From the NCBI GenBank assembly GCA_000349905.1, contig KB722756.1, positions 331,145 through 395,144 on the forward strand: a stretch of 64,000 nucleotides of DNA. The letters run 5' to 3'. The DNA comes from Volvariella volvacea V23 (Eukaryota > Basidiomycota > Agaricomycetes > Agaricales > Pluteaceae). The notes under the pieces were generated by a model. That model did not search any database. It was not told where the DNA came from and was given only the letters and a program-made list of their open reading frames with translations. Below are positions 14,308-27,068 of the stretch, in pieces; within the stretch, counting starts at the first letter, position 1; each line of letters starts with the position of its first letter. The position numbers and the translations under genes are program-made.

Positions 14308-17300
14308 TTATTGGTCTACGGCTTGAACACCATCATACTCTGGCAACCTCTTGCAAGCCTCGGGCCAATCAATGGTCCCAGATACTAAATCAGTAACCAC
14401 GGCGATAACTTCGTCGATAGGACCGATGCGTTGGTTCATCGTATCACGTTCTCTGTGGTCGAAGCGAGTTAGAGATGAGATGCATCGATAGGCAAAATGG
14501 CAAAATGGATGAAAGAAAAGGGTCGGGATGACGAAGAGGGATCAAGCATGTAGGACATCCCGAGAAAAAGGGTGCGAAATTGTAAAAGGAAAGCAAATGA
14601 AGCGGATTCGGGTGGATGGATAACGTGAAGGAGGACGGATGCAAAAAGATAAGTGGGCAGGATGGCAAAGAAGAAGGGTAGTTATCCGTGAGGTAATCCA
14701 CGGTATCCACGTTAACATGGTCAAGGATTGCATGGGGATCGAGCAGGAGCGGGATTGAAACGATACCGCATGGACGAACCCGGATGCTAACTACCGCCCA
14801 ATAGGAAAGAAGGGGGGTGGGTTGTCCAGGAGAATTACTTACCGGAGTGTCATAGTACCATTTTGGAGAGCTACACCGAGAAGATAGCAGGGTAAGGGCG
14901 TATCAGCAACCAATTTCCAATTATCAGGTCAAAAGCGGATAAGGCAAAGAAAGGTTAGAAAAAAGGTGAGCCACAGGGGGAGTGATATTGATGGCGATCA
15001 ACGGTAGGATGATCAGTCGCCGGTCAGCAAGTTGGATGGATGGTAGACCACCACGTGGTGGAAATTAAGAAGTGGGTAAAGGGCCCAAGATGACAGTTGC
15101 ACGACAAGACAAGACAGGGAATCGTTGGAACAAAGGGGAATCGTGGTAGAAGGTGACCAGCAAACGAACGAACGAATCAAAAAGCATTCATGAGCGATCG
15201 GAAGAAACGAAGCAACCCATCGGATGGGAAAGTTAAAACGGAAAGGAACTTAGCAAGGATTATCACCTCCGAGGTGACAGGCAGAGCGACGAGGATATAC
15301 GATACACGCGCATTAAAGAATCAACGAGTGAAATGAACCGGAGACAAGTGGCAAGAGCAACAGCAGAGCAAGATAAAGCTAGTCACTCACAGGCAAAGTC
15401 AAGGGTAACACCGTAAGGCGTACCCAACTCGTCGTTTCGGGCGTAGCGTTTGCCGATGGATGTATTGGAGTCATCCACGCGAGAGAAAACTCCAGCACGA
15501 CGCAGTTTCGAAGCTTCGTAAATGTGTTCGATTGCGTTTACAGGATCATTTCATTTAGGTTGTTATTGTCAGTTGTTTCGGGTTGCGTGTCAATTGGATG
15601 CGAGCGAAAGTCGTTGGAGTGTATAGGAGTCGCCACATGCAGCGCAAGTACGTCAGGGGAGAAGAAAGGTGACGACAACGGTGAACGACCGGTCATATAG
15701 AAGCAATCAAGTGTCAATGTCAGTCAAATCAGGTCCCAGAAGAGCAGGCGACAGAACGAAGGTAGTGCATAGGAGGAACATCGCAACAGCAATGAAAGCA
15801 ACGAAGCGGATGTACGTTGCAAGGTGGGCCAAGTTTGGATTGAATGGAAGCACATCGACTCACAGACGTCTCTGACAAGAGGAGCGAATTCCGGTCTGGC
15901 ACTCAAAGGTACGATGAGTACCTTGGTCGGCGCCACGAGGGGCGGAAGTGATAGCACCTGATTGAAGAGTTTACGGCATCAGCTCTCCACAGTCCGAAGA
16001 AAGGAAGGAGTAGATAGAAATAGCAAGCTTTTTGCGCCATGTGTGCAGGTGGAGACGGGTTTAATTGGTGATCAGGAAATAAATTAACTTACACCACGAT
16101 CCTCATCTTCTTCACGAGCCCAGAAACTGTGCTCCAACAACGTGTACAAGATGCGGCCCAAGCCGAAGGATGGTTCGATGACATTTGGCGTAAATTCGCG
16201 AACTATGGGTTGATACGGAGGAGAAAAAGGAAACAAAAGGCAGGAAGTCAGCACGCGATAGGAAATTGTGCGATAGAAGGAGAATGGAGCCCACTTGATT
16301 GCTTGAACGTTTTTCGTTCAATCGTCAACAACTCCGATGTCAACTCGAAGGACTTGTCGTCCGAGACTCTGACGGTGGCTTTACTAAAGTTTGTATCGTA
16401 AGCGACGTGATTGCGGTGTTGGATGGATAGCGTCCTACCCCTGTGTAGCTAATTCCTCCTTCAACTTCAGCAGTTCTGACTCGCTCAGAGACTCGACAGC
16501 CTTTTGAATAACACCAGCATCCTGCTTGAAGGTCTTACCCAATACCTTCTTGTTGAACTCTGCTACTTCTTTTTCCGTGACAATCGGTTCCTTCAACGCT
16601 TGTCGAACGACTAGTGGCTGCCCAGTTCTCGCAGAGTGCACCGAAAGATCGTAGGCTGCACGGTCAGCACACCCGACACACTCCGTCCAACCAGTCGCGT
16701 TGTGGATCTCTGCATCCCAGCAGTCGGTAGCGTAGTGAGCCATCTCGTTGGCCATGTGTTGCCTGAAACGGAGTCGTTGAGGGTTGATACCAATTTTCAG
16801 CAAAAATTGGTAAATCCGGGCCACAAAGTAACCCAGCGTCTGGTTCGCAATGATACCTTTATCCACGGCTTCGCCAATAGACATGCTAATAGGCTTGCTA
16901 CTGCCAGATTCCTGGGTCTTCCTATCCAAAAGGTCGACGACCAAACCGCGAACTTCATCGAATTTCTCGTGGTCCTTATCTTCCGGATCGACATAGTGCT
17001 CAATTTCGGCCATGGTGAATTCACGGACACGAAGCAACCCAGCCCGAGGAGAGATTTCATTACGGAATGATCGGCCGATTTGCGCAGAGGCGAAGGGTAT
17101 GCGACCATTGTTGAATTCCAACAAGCGATTGAAGTTTAGGAAATGACCTTGGGCAGTTTCCGGTCTCAAGTAACTGCATTATGTTCGCATATTTCAGTTA
17201 TGCTAATGAAGTAAGGGGCCGACACACGTACCCAGGGTGTTGGCCAGTAGGACCAATGGAGCTCGCAAACATGAGGTTGAATTGCTGCGGTTCACCAACC

Positions 17301-18086
17301 TCGTTATCGGTATCTGGATTACGGATATCATGCTTGCGGATTAATTCACCCAACTCTGGGCCAGAGTAGTTATCAAGCTATAAAAGAATAACCTCAATAC
17401 TATTCAGTATATCAGCCAAACAACCCCTTCCGCAGAACAAAACGCGTTCAAGGCACAATGCATTTTGGGGTACAATACGAACGGTGGAGGAGGGTGCCTG
17501 GAAGGCTAAATGGTAAAAGGATAACGCACCTGCGCCAATATGAAATCATACTCCTTGACCGTTTCGTCTGCGAGCTTAACAGCGGTAACCTTGGCGGCCT
17601 TCTTCTTTTTCTTCTTGTCTTTCGCATCGTCTTGTGGAGCGGCAGCCAACCCTCTAGCTTCCCTATCACCAGCCAGACGAGCCTCCAACACACCCTTGAC
17701 CAAATGATCGGCTCTCAAAACGTCCCCCGTTTTCATGTCCTTCACCATCCAATCTGCGAATCTTGCGACGTGGCCAGAGGTCTCAAACACTGGAGCAGGG
17801 GTCATAATTGTGGTATCCAGCTCCAGCATGTGTTCCTCGATGATGAAGTGTTTCCGCCATTCGTTGATGATGTTGGCTTGCAATGAAGACCCAGGTGGGC
17901 CGTAATCGTAAAGCCCAGCAACACCTGTGACGGTTCAACATCCAATAACGTCATCGCATCATAACAACAACGCTCACCTCCGTAGATCTCAAATGCCGGC
18001 GCGTAGAAGAACCTGCGATTAAGCAAGGCCTCAAAGCGAGTTTTATCAAACGGATGTGCGGTTTTGTTGACAGTTGCGGCGGTCAT
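14308..18086 (-). CDS. GRS1: Glycyl-tRNA synthetase (class II), 10 exons, 657 aa
   Basis: The enzyme charges tRNA-Gly with glycine for translation. Exons read on the minus strand are 18086-17978, 17924-17530, 17377-17232, 17173-16439, 16383-16295, 16202-16093, 15957-15864, 15513-15391, 14870-14843 and 14452-14308. They total 1974 nt, an exact multiple of three. The N-terminus has the [18 protein letters not shown] block of eukaryotic GlyRS. A Lys-rich insert ([10 protein letters not shown]) sits near residue 150. Class II motif 2 is [17 protein letters not shown] and motif 3 is [18 protein letters not shown]. The anticodon-binding domain follows, with [20 protein letters not shown]. Length is close to the usual 650-700 aa of the cytosolic enzyme. 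Exon 9 is only 28 nt. An in-frame upstream AUG at 18209 would add 41 residues (separate entry). No other GlyRS is seen in the window. Confidence 0.97.
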
Positions 18087-18209
18087 ATCAGCTGAATGAT
18101 GTTGATGATGTGCTTGTCGTCGGCCAAAGTAGAGGGGGGCAAGCGGTGGACGATAAGATGTTGGTCTGATATGTACAAACTTGAGATGTCGACCAAATCC
18201 AAGCCACAT
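18087..18209 (-). other. In-frame 41-codon N-terminal extension of GlyRS, possible mitochondrial presequence
   Basis: Upstream of the conserved start (MTAATVNK) the frame stays open to an ATG at 18209. The extra 41 residues begin MWLGFGRHLKFVHIRP, contain about seven Arg/Lys and several His, and have no acidic residue until the last position. That composition fits a mitochondrial targeting peptide. In yeast and animals a single GlyRS gene is known to make cytosolic and mitochondrial forms from alternative starts. Inference: this gene does the same. Confidence 0.6.
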
Positions 18210-18455
18210 TCAGAGTCACGATTAGATTTCTTGTCCAATTTTTTGCGTGTTGATTTTTTAGGAAGGAGGGAAAAAATTAATTGACTCGAATTCGCCTGTT
18301 CCGGAGTTTATCCGGCCCGCTCGTGTGTGGATCTTGCCGAGATAAGTGGTTATCTACTTAGCCATCTTATCGCGCCGGAGATAACTCGCAATCGTCCTCA
18401 AGATAAAAGTACAAGGTATTTAGAGCATACAAGGTCCATAGCCTATTCGTACTAT
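18087..18455. promoter_or_regulatory. Spacer between bestrophin-like gene and GlyRS, with GlyRS promoter
   Basis: These 369 bases separate the stop of the upstream bestrophin-like gene from the GlyRS start. Both genes are on the minus strand. The spacer must contain the terminator of the former and the promoter of the latter. A T-rich run at 18230-18270 is the only compositional feature, and no sharp motif is claimed. Confidence 0.4.
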
Positions 18456-21290
18456 TCATATCCTGCCCAACGCCATCTGCATCTGATTATAGCCTCGCTT
18501 CAACCACTCCTCCGGTGTTATTCGCTCGTCATCATCGACACGCGGCGCAAACAAAAGGTTATTCTCAGGCGAGAATGCCCATTTGGAAGGGTCAGGAGGC
18601 GCGGTGGAGGTAATAGCCCGTAACTCGTTGCCTGTCCAATGGCGGCGGGTAAGTTAAGACATCAAGTTCAAAGTTTAACCCATGGACAAGAATATCCAAA
18701 AGGTCCGAGTCAGCTGAAGGACTCACGGATTATACTGTGTGTAAAGTGATCCAAATTCTGCCATAAAATCAATCACAGCGTGCAAGTTGGACATAAAAGT
18801 TCCGTTTGAGGAACATTTGTACGTACCAAGTCGTTTTTATCGTAACCAAAAGGGTCTTGGGTTGAAGTTAGCTATCCTATGTGAATCCGATTGTAGGTGC
18901 ACTTACTTTCAATTTCCTCGCCAGCCACGAGGAATCCAAAGAAGATGAAACTCTATTACGGATCTGTTACTCAAGTTCGGAATGTTTCTCGTGCAGATCA
19001 CTTACAGCTACAACGGTACTTGGTATCGTTAACCATTCCAAGAAAGGCCATATCTGAAAGGGCTGGGAAAACATAAGTACAGCAACATAATCCTTGGGCA
19101 GGGCAGTAAAGCCTACCAGACTCAAACAGTAAATCACGGTAACGATCCACAGGTGGAAGGAATAACTGTTATCCACAAGGCGGACACCTCGGTAAGATAT
19201 CGGTCATTCCGCAAGCTTGGTGCACACACTCACGAAAATGGGATGGGTGTAGTCAAGATACGCTCCAAGCCCGTCAAACTATCCACCAGCTGGTTTAGCG
19301 AACTATGTAGGGTATCTGTCCACCAAGGTATCGCGGAGTGAACAGCCGTGTGAGAATCGCACTGGCATAACTTAGACTCGACGAATCAGCACCCACTTAT
19401 GGTTGGAACATCAGCAATCTTGCGATGCTGGACCGCAGCGACATATGAACTCTATTCGGTAGCAATAGCGAGAAGCAACGGATGACGTTAGTCAATGGTG
19501 ATTCTCCTTCCATCACACACCCCTTCCCCAAACCTAAAATATGAAAAGAACACGCGGGGTTACTCACCAGATACAACGAAATTTCCAACGGCAGATTGTG
19601 AGATACTGCTCGGTCCTTCATCTTCGCTCTCAACCTCGCCGCTTTCTTGCCCCTCACTTCCTTCCCTTTCCGAGTCAGACATTTAATCAACAACGAAAAC
19701 GGAAAAATGTCAAAGTAGTGATATTTCGGCGGTATCTGGGCCGGAAATAGGTATGACTCTTCTTGCTTTGATAACACCGCTTTTTCCCCAGTAGATGTTA
19801 CGCGGTACAAGGATCGATGTCGTCTCATGTCGACCTGGGGTTCAGCGAAATCCGTCTTCTTGATTGGTGGGTGTGAGTCTATTGTTTCCTCTACCGCTCC
19901 GGACGCTGGACTGGGTATCTGGGAATAGTTCGATTCTATACTTGGCGTAGTGACCGGAAGGGGGAGAGCAGAATCCGAGGCCATAGCCCTCTGTTGAGCC
20001 TGCTGGTGCAGGTGATGCGCCCGCTCACTCAACGATAGATGATGTGTCATGCGCTTTTGGGCGTTGGTCCGCGATAAGGTCTCATCGTCGGAGGGCTCAT
20101 GATGATGTGGCAGTCCTGGGGGAAGTGCATATGCAGGGAGGAACTTGACGAGATAATAGAGATCTCTATCATTCACGAGTTCAATAATGCAAATGTTAGC
20201 CATCGGACCCATGTGATGACAATGACGGAAGGTGCCACAACTCGCTAGTACTCACTTGTAATAAATCCCATCCTCCCCGCGAAGGTAGTGCTTAAGCGCA
20301 ACAGCGTATGCTTCAAGAAGATTAATGACGGTCTTCTTCTCAATCATTGCGCGTGCCTTCATTTCTTCGGCGCTAGATTGTTCCGTGTCAGGCATGTCTG
20401 TATGATTAACATTCTGGGGTAAGCCCTTGTGACAGAAATGGCCAAGTAAATAACAACGCAACAAAAGAGACGGACCGCGAGGGCGCGCCCCAGAATGGAG
20501 GACTTGGCTAAGGTAGGCAAGAATAAGATAACTCACCAGGAACATGGAACCACACGGTGCGAGCAAAGGTACGGCTGGCAAGCATGATCTGCGACCAATA
20601 TCGCCGCCCTTCATTGTACCTTTCAAACGACGACGTTGTTCGGTAGGATATTACAAAGCCCAGTACTGTTCCGATACTGATCGACCAGAAGGAAAAGCGC
20701 ATATATGGCGTTAATAATGATGCACAAGGAGTTTGGGTCGAGTGTGAGCCATCTCGGACAGGCAATGCCAGTGATATGGTCCACTAATTGAGCTACTCAC
20801 ACTGTCAATAATGTAGGTGCGATATAGATGTGATGCCCTCGAGAATTAAGGACCGTGATCCATGTCGACCAGCCAGCAAAGAAGATCAGGAGATGCCAGC
20901 AGCGAAAGAACGCCGTTGCGAGTATCGCATTGAAGAACGATGCTCCTGGCCTACGCCTTGGCGCAAACCTGTTGAAGGTTGTGATTTCTGAGTGTCAACA
21001 AACCGCGTTACGAGTAGTAAAGTCGTCTATATATACGATGAAGAAACAATTTCCAAACATTGACAGGCGAAATCGTATTTATTTCACAAATTAAAATAGA
21101 GCATGCTTAGATACTCACGGATCTGGGACGCTGAAGCCCTTATGCGAGACGGTATTAGAACGCTATGACAATCCTCAATTTCTGGTACACATTGGAAGGG
21201 AAGAGAGGGGATGGAACTAACACCTAGTCCAGATGCCGATGCAAATGATTGTGAGTTGAATTGAGGAATGGCTTTCTCCTGTGATGCCAT
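18456..21290 (-). CDS. Bestrophin-like (RFP-TM / UPF0187) anion channel, about 570 aa, multi-exon
   Basis: The protein is a probable membrane chloride/anion channel of the bestrophin family. The family signature is clear: IGTVLGFVISYRTTSSFERY, then NEGRRYWSQIMLASRTFART. A hydrophobic segment (HLLIFFAGWSTWITVL) precedes it, and further segments (FHLWIVTVIYCLSL, PFQIWPFLEWLTIP, FIFFGFLVAGEEIE) follow near the C-terminus. A long hydrophilic Ser/His-rich insert of about 100 residues lies before PPKYHYFDIFPFSLLIKCL, as in fungal members. The reading continues through about 12 exons with GT-AG introns, from ATG at 21290 to TGA at 18456-18458. The last exon ends WLKRGYNQMQMALGRI. The N-terminus is less conserved, and the exact first-exon junction (near 21224) is the least certain. 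The next gene downstream on this strand is GlyRS. Confidence 0.88.
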
Positions 21291-22685
21291 CCGTCGTATC
21301 CTATTCCGTCCGATTGTGGCTGAATTGTGCTTGTCAAGATCAGGGTATTAGAATCCAAAGGGACGACAGCCGCGGCGTCAAGCAGATTTCCCGACTAGTC
21401 AGTCAATAACGGCAGTCAAGACCAAAACGCCAGAGCGTCCCGGGGGGTATTGCAAGGCGAGGATGAGGTGGGAGATAGAAAGGTGGAGAGGTAAACGTCC
21501 AATGACGGAAGCAGATTGGAGTGGTGGGAAAAAGTTCCGCCCTTGGGACGCAAAATTCCGGGGTCAGGAATGCTCCTCGAGGATGCTCGTACACAGCAAT
21601 GTAGCCCATTATCGGGATGTGTGCATCATCGCCGACGTCAGCAATGATGCATTGCCCAGTCTTCTTCAATCCCTGCAGCGTCTGTCTGGCTGTTCTCTGG
21701 AAAGGCATAGCGTTGACAGCTCCTGCTTCAGGTATGATTTGACATAGAAAGGGTTGCCAAGGCTCACGACGTGCTTAATACCGTGGAATAGAATCCATAA
21801 TTGACAGATGAGCCCCAAAGGGAAGGGATTGAGTGGAGGAGATTACACGACTGCACTCAATCCTCGACGACGAGGTTTGTCGATAATGAAGAGAATTCTA
21901 CTTCAGCCAAGGCAACTTGACTTCTCACTCTCTCATTGTTATGATGAGCGGGCACCTTGAGGGACCACTGCGGAAATGTCAGTGTCCGACCCAAGACCAC
22001 CAAAAGTGGGAATGGGTTACTGAATTACTGGTCGGTTACGCTAATCGCTTGGGCTTTGTGAATCTCTTCATGCAGTACACGGATTTTAAACGTCTTGGCC
22101 ATTGATTCACCAAACCAAAGGGATCATATCGACCAGGGTGCATCCCGTCACCTTCAAATGACTGCCACCGGTATGTCTTCGGTCATTTCATTTCTGGTAC
22201 AATGGCAGCTTCCTGTACCATACGAAGACAACTATTCTCATACTTTTCTTCCCTTGTTGCTGAGCCGAACAGCTAAGCCACTTCCAACTTTTTCAAGGTT
22301 TATCGCCGAGGTTGCAGTCCAACGTGATCTGTGGTATGATCTTCCACGCTGGTTGAGCCCTGCACGCAAATGGTTTGTCCATCACTGTTCACATTATACC
22401 CAATGGAGACAGTCAGCAAAACGAATGACACATTGACCCAAGACCACAAGTGAAATACGCAAATGTCCAAACAGAATGAGAGTACTATATAGAAGAGCAC
22501 AGGGCACGCATCAAAAGAACAAATGAGAACGCAGGCAACACTACGGACCCCACACAGCGACTTTATCTCCCAGTCATCTCTATCGTCATCGTCAAGATGA
22601 CCCCGTACAGTGGCTTCTACATGATGGAAAGTGCTGGTTTCTCCGCGCTCAACGATCTTCATCAACGACCAACGACAGTCGACCT
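21291..22685. other. Intergenic region without a recognised gene
   Basis: This stretch lies between the start of the bestrophin-like gene and the 3' end of the small secreted peptide gene. It includes the bestrophin promoter. Short ORFs on both strands show no family resemblance. Confidence 0.45.
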
Positions 22686-23014
22686 CTACCAACCCGGTGG
22701 GGGCTTGCCACCTTGTGGGTCAGCCGCTCGCTTCCAGGGAGGTATTATCCTAGCTGCTGCCAGTTTCGCGTCCTGCCTCTGCAAAAGGCACCAATGGGGA
22801 TGAATAGCGTTAGAAAACTGGCGATGGGTCCCGAAAGAATCAACTACTCACAATAGCCAGGTCCTTTGACTCCGCCTTTAGGATCCAACCACGAAAGGGC
22901 ATATAGTTAAGTAGGTGCGTGACGCTATTTGAGGGTCAAAGTACTCACGATGGGGAGAGCGGACGAGATTGTGAAGAGAGATGCCAGGGCAATCAATAGT
23001 GTTGAAGGACGCAT
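22686..23014 (-). CDS. Small secreted peptide precursor with a candidate Kex2 site, 60 aa, three exons
   Basis: No family is recognised. Exons on the minus strand are 23014-22949, 22875-22852 and 22778-22686, totalling 183 nt in frame. The first exon encodes a textbook signal peptide, MRPSTLLIALASLFTISSA, with expected cleavage after SSA. The rest is short and ends in ...IIPPWKR followed by AADPQGGKPPPGW and a stop. The Lys-Arg pair is a candidate Kex2-type processing site that would release a 13-residue Gly/Pro-rich peptide. There are no Cys residues. The middle 24-nt exon uses an AAG acceptor; skipping it also keeps the frame and gives a 52-residue form. It could be a pheromone-like or effector-like peptide, but neither is shown by the sequence. 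Confidence 0.55.
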
Positions 23015-26000
23015 GTTGGCGAGTAATTTAGATATGCGGGAATATAAAGGAAAGTCTGGTTATTGAACAAGGTAGAACCGAGGTTGATGCAAGACTGCAC
23101 AGAGGCAGAGCGACTTCGCAACTATGGGGGTTGTGTCCTTTGAAAATGAGGGCACGGTGCCTTTATGTATGTTGCCAGGAGATTTGTTTACCCGATTGAG
23201 TATTACCCATTCATAGGGAACGGAAGGAGCGATCTTAATGAGGTAAGGGTTCAGGTACATGCTAGGTACCTGACGCTGTGCCCTGTAAGGGCTGTTCCAG
23301 CAAGGGTTTCGGTCGACCGGCTGGTAGCACACACCTCACAAAGTCTTCTGTCATCCTCTCGGGCTGAATCCTTGGTACACCCATATTCGACTAACCCCTA
23401 AGATTTTAGGTATCAACCAACATCTTTTGATAGATGTCACTGGAGTCCTCGACAACCTTGAATGCTAACATGGAGTTGGCTACATAAACCATGTCACGGG
23501 TTTTTTGAGTGCTACGCCCGAGATTACTGGGCAGTCACCGTGGGGCCTCGCAATTGTCCAGGAACCCTGCCAAGAATAGCCTCCAAGACGGTACCTTTGA
23601 CAGGTCTGGGTGCTATGGTGGTCCGTTGTGCCGTCCATATCGTGCGGGATCGGCAGTAGTACTGGGCCCGCTGTGAATTGCTGTTGCTTTTCTTTCCTTC
23701 TGATGTCATGCTGACACGTACTACAGGATTACCAACAACATTGGCCTTTACAGCATTGATGAGCATTAACGTGGTCAAGCTATCAGACCTGCGATAATGG
23801 CTTAACTCCATGAACACCTTTAGGTAGCAAAAACCGTGTTCGACTGCACGAGTCCCATACCCAAGAAAGCTCTCGCCGCCCGTGCTGTCATTACCTTTTA
23901 CTCGTCCATCAGGGGTTGTTGCATAAACGGGGCTTGGTGAGTCTTGTGTTATTCGATATGTTGCCTGGCTGTCCGCTCTTGATCAGGCACTGTCTGCTCG
24001 GACCTCCTATTACCTCAATCTAAGAATACGCGATCCTATCGTCTGCGACCAAGAATAGTGAAGATATAAAGTATCGGCACACGTATCGTGTGCTGAGCCC
24101 TACGGGGAGCTGTCATACGTTTCCCGCGTTTCAACGTATTCAAGCCAAGCCCTTTGCTAGCTTGTCATACTGCAACTGCGCATTACCTCCTCGGGTGAAG
24201 ATACAAGTTACAATTGCATCGCACCCCATTCACCCGAGGCAGGCCCGCGTGCCCACATCTTCAAGCTTCAGGCTTTGGCGTTAGTATGCAGCCACCTGCC
24301 TTCGATCCCCTGGAATCTCTCAACAGATGCTCAGATGTCGTTCCTTCTCGTATCCAAACTTCGGACCATAGCTAGCGGTCACCGACCTGAGTTGCCCCAC
24401 CTAAAAAGCTTACAATACTCTCTTCCTGTTCTTCCCCCACCTTTTCGCTCTTTAGCCTCCATAAACTTCCAGGCACCCTTGAAGCTAACTGCGGAGCCAA
24501 TCATCAGGTTCAACGCTCTACATACTCCCAAACACGCCCAACGGATAAAAATAGACTTGAAATGACACGGCGAATACGATAGGTTCTTCAAACATGCGTC
24601 GGCCTAGTGCTGCGATTCGGTTCAGCTGTTACTTTTCAGGTCAAGAGTACCTGAGAGTGTCAGATACCGCAACCCACGGTTGTAATTCGTCATCCCCTTT
24701 GGGAATAGCTCCCTCAATGGCACGGAGAAGCGGCGCAACCCGGAGGACACTGCACAGTGAGACGTACAAAGCGCTGTTGTCGACAGGGGATCGGCCTCGC
24801 AGAACGGCGACTGGACTCAATAGGGGCTACTTGAAATAGCGCCTTTTGGCAGGATTGCAAATTTACCTTGCGACGGTCTCATCGTTACAGCAGACGAGCC
24901 CAGCTTCACGAAAAAGGTCAGCAAGACATCTCTACACCCAGCATCTTGCTCTAGGAACTTTAGCAGCTCCATTGGCTCACAGTATACAGGGACTTTGTTC
25001 CACGTGCGATTAAGTAGGCTCTCCCAATCCACATTCTCTCTTTCGATATTCTTAACGGGGCGCGCTCTTCTTCTGTAGAAGGCGTCGTGCGCTACGATGA
25101 TCCCGGGCCTGCTGTTGCTCCTGTTGAAACACATATCCTAGTTTCACAGCTGCGTCACGAATACGACCTTTTGATACACCGGTTTGTCTTTCGTCCATGG
25201 AGGTTATTATATTGCCCTCTCTGTCCCTCTCGATGCAGGCCTAGATGTGCTCGAATAGCTATTGACAAGTTCCCGCGAAACAAACGGGCAAACTGTACAC
25301 GTCCGAGAGGATGGCCCTCTCTGGTCGCACTGGGCAAAAGGCTAACTCACGATTTATATAGACACTGAACAAGGTGATCGGAAAATAATCTTGCGAGACG
25401 GAGGCTTGCGTAACCGTTTCTGGCGAGAGAAGACGGGGTATGTGATGCGTGGTGTTTCCATTCTAAGTTACAGGGTGTCCTGCTGGTGGTATATGCGTCT
25501 ATTCCAATAGAACTTATGCACCCTGTTGGCTCCATGGATCAGGGGAGACCGCATTCTTTTTCTTCATCCTTTTGTCACGCCTCCATGCTGCATACTGCCC
25601 ATGACACAACCCAGTGAAGTTACCCGATTCCTCTCCCATGGATTGTCCGAAACTCTTCGCTGCAGTGCGGCACGCTCTACTCTGCCCATCGATACATGGT
25701 GTCCTGTCGACTGTGACAGTAAATCACATAACATCTCTGAAGCCGTCCTTCAACCGTCAAATGCCGCAGAACTGGGAAGTGCATCGCCAGAAATATTGAG
25801 ATAAGTCCTCATCAACAGGCACTTTCTACGAGCAACTCGCAAGCACGAAGTTGGCTGGGGCGACGTTGAACTCGAGGATGAGGACGAGGAGTGACATAGT
25901 GATAGGGGGTCAAGACTCTACATCATATTCATTAACATTGACGACTGGACAGAAACGGAGACAATCATGGATACTTGAAGGGGATTGGAGGTGTTAAAGA

Positions 26001-26580
26001 TGAGTGACTTTGATGCTTCAGCTTTCACCAGAAAGCCATCGAGCAAACATGCTCGACCAGGTCTGGAAAAGCAGCTCGGAGGTCCGTCTTACCTTCACCA
26101 GACAATAACATTGACCGTGACAGCGCGAGAACGCGGTTGACTAGAGTGAACGTCGTCACACGACCGCGATCAATTGGAAGTTGGATGACGCGAGGAGACC
26201 AGCCATGTGAGGGGTTTGCCATTTATCTGGATGACGTCCGAGCTAGCGGAAGCAAAGAAGGTCGGACGTCCGTTAGCAGGCCCGCAATATGTAACGACCG
26301 ACATTTCTGTGTGACCACGAAATCCAGTAATGGCTCATAGTTAATTCATTGAAGGTCGCTTACTGTGGTTGTAGCAGTAAGATTCTCGGCAAGTACGAAG
26401 GTTTGACGCGCAAACTATATCTTCTGGGTGTGTAAGTCCTCAACGTGTGTAACTGTAAATGATTAATGTTAATGAGGGTTCAGGTTCACGAACAAACAAT
26501 AATCAAATGGAGAGTTTAACAGTTGTTCCTGCTCTGCAATTGTCACGCAGGAGGCTCACTTAGGTATCTATTTTGACCCT

Positions 26581-26662
26581 TATTACAGCTGCTTAAGAAA
26601 CGATAGACCCACTGGGCCAAAAAACAGCTCAGGTACGGCGTTGAATTTCTGTTCATCCTTGG
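26581..26662 (+). repeat. Left arm of an 82-bp inverted repeat
   Basis: This arm matches the reverse complement of 26987-27068 at 76 of 82 positions, and all six differences are C/T transitions. Weaker similarity (A/C-rich, ending near GAGATCT) continues for about 30 more bases beyond the inner edge. Both arms contain CAG followed by GTACGG, a good splice donor on the strand being compared. Confidence 0.85.
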
Positions 26663-26986
26663 AGCGGAACAAATAAATCAAGAATGGAGATCTGAGCACA
26701 TGACACCATGGCTTCGCTCAACCGAGTACGATGAGTTCGTGAATACGAGCTGCGGTGGTCGAATGAACTGCAAAGTCGGTGGTGTGCTTCAACACCCACA
26801 GTAGGCATTGTAATCTGGAGTGGTATGAGGTGGTTGGAGGTGTTTTCTAACTGCAGGGGGAGTATATTAGTGACTATGAATGGCCATAGTGGTAGTATCT
26901 CTTAGCACCCAGCATACAGTGGTGAAGTCATCCTATCATAAACTTGAGATTGAGTTGAAGATTTCTATTTCGTTTTGTTTGTTTTA

Positions 26987-27068
26987 CCAAAGATAAACAA
27001 AAATTCGACACCGTACCTGAGCTGTTTTTTGGCCCAGTGGGTCTGTCGTTTCTTAAGCAGCTGTAATA
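26987..27068 (-). repeat. Right arm of the 82-bp inverted repeat
   Basis: Reverse-complement partner of 26581-26662, separated by 324 bases. Read on the minus strand, it can be translated as LQLLKKRQTHWAKKQLR up to a GTACGG donor. The repeat may therefore be a duplicated fragment of an old exon. Confidence 0.85.

Noticed and set aside
17458..17886. 142-codon plus-strand ORF opposite GlyRS
   Set aside because: It is the antisense shadow of GlyRS exon 2 and has no family resemblance.
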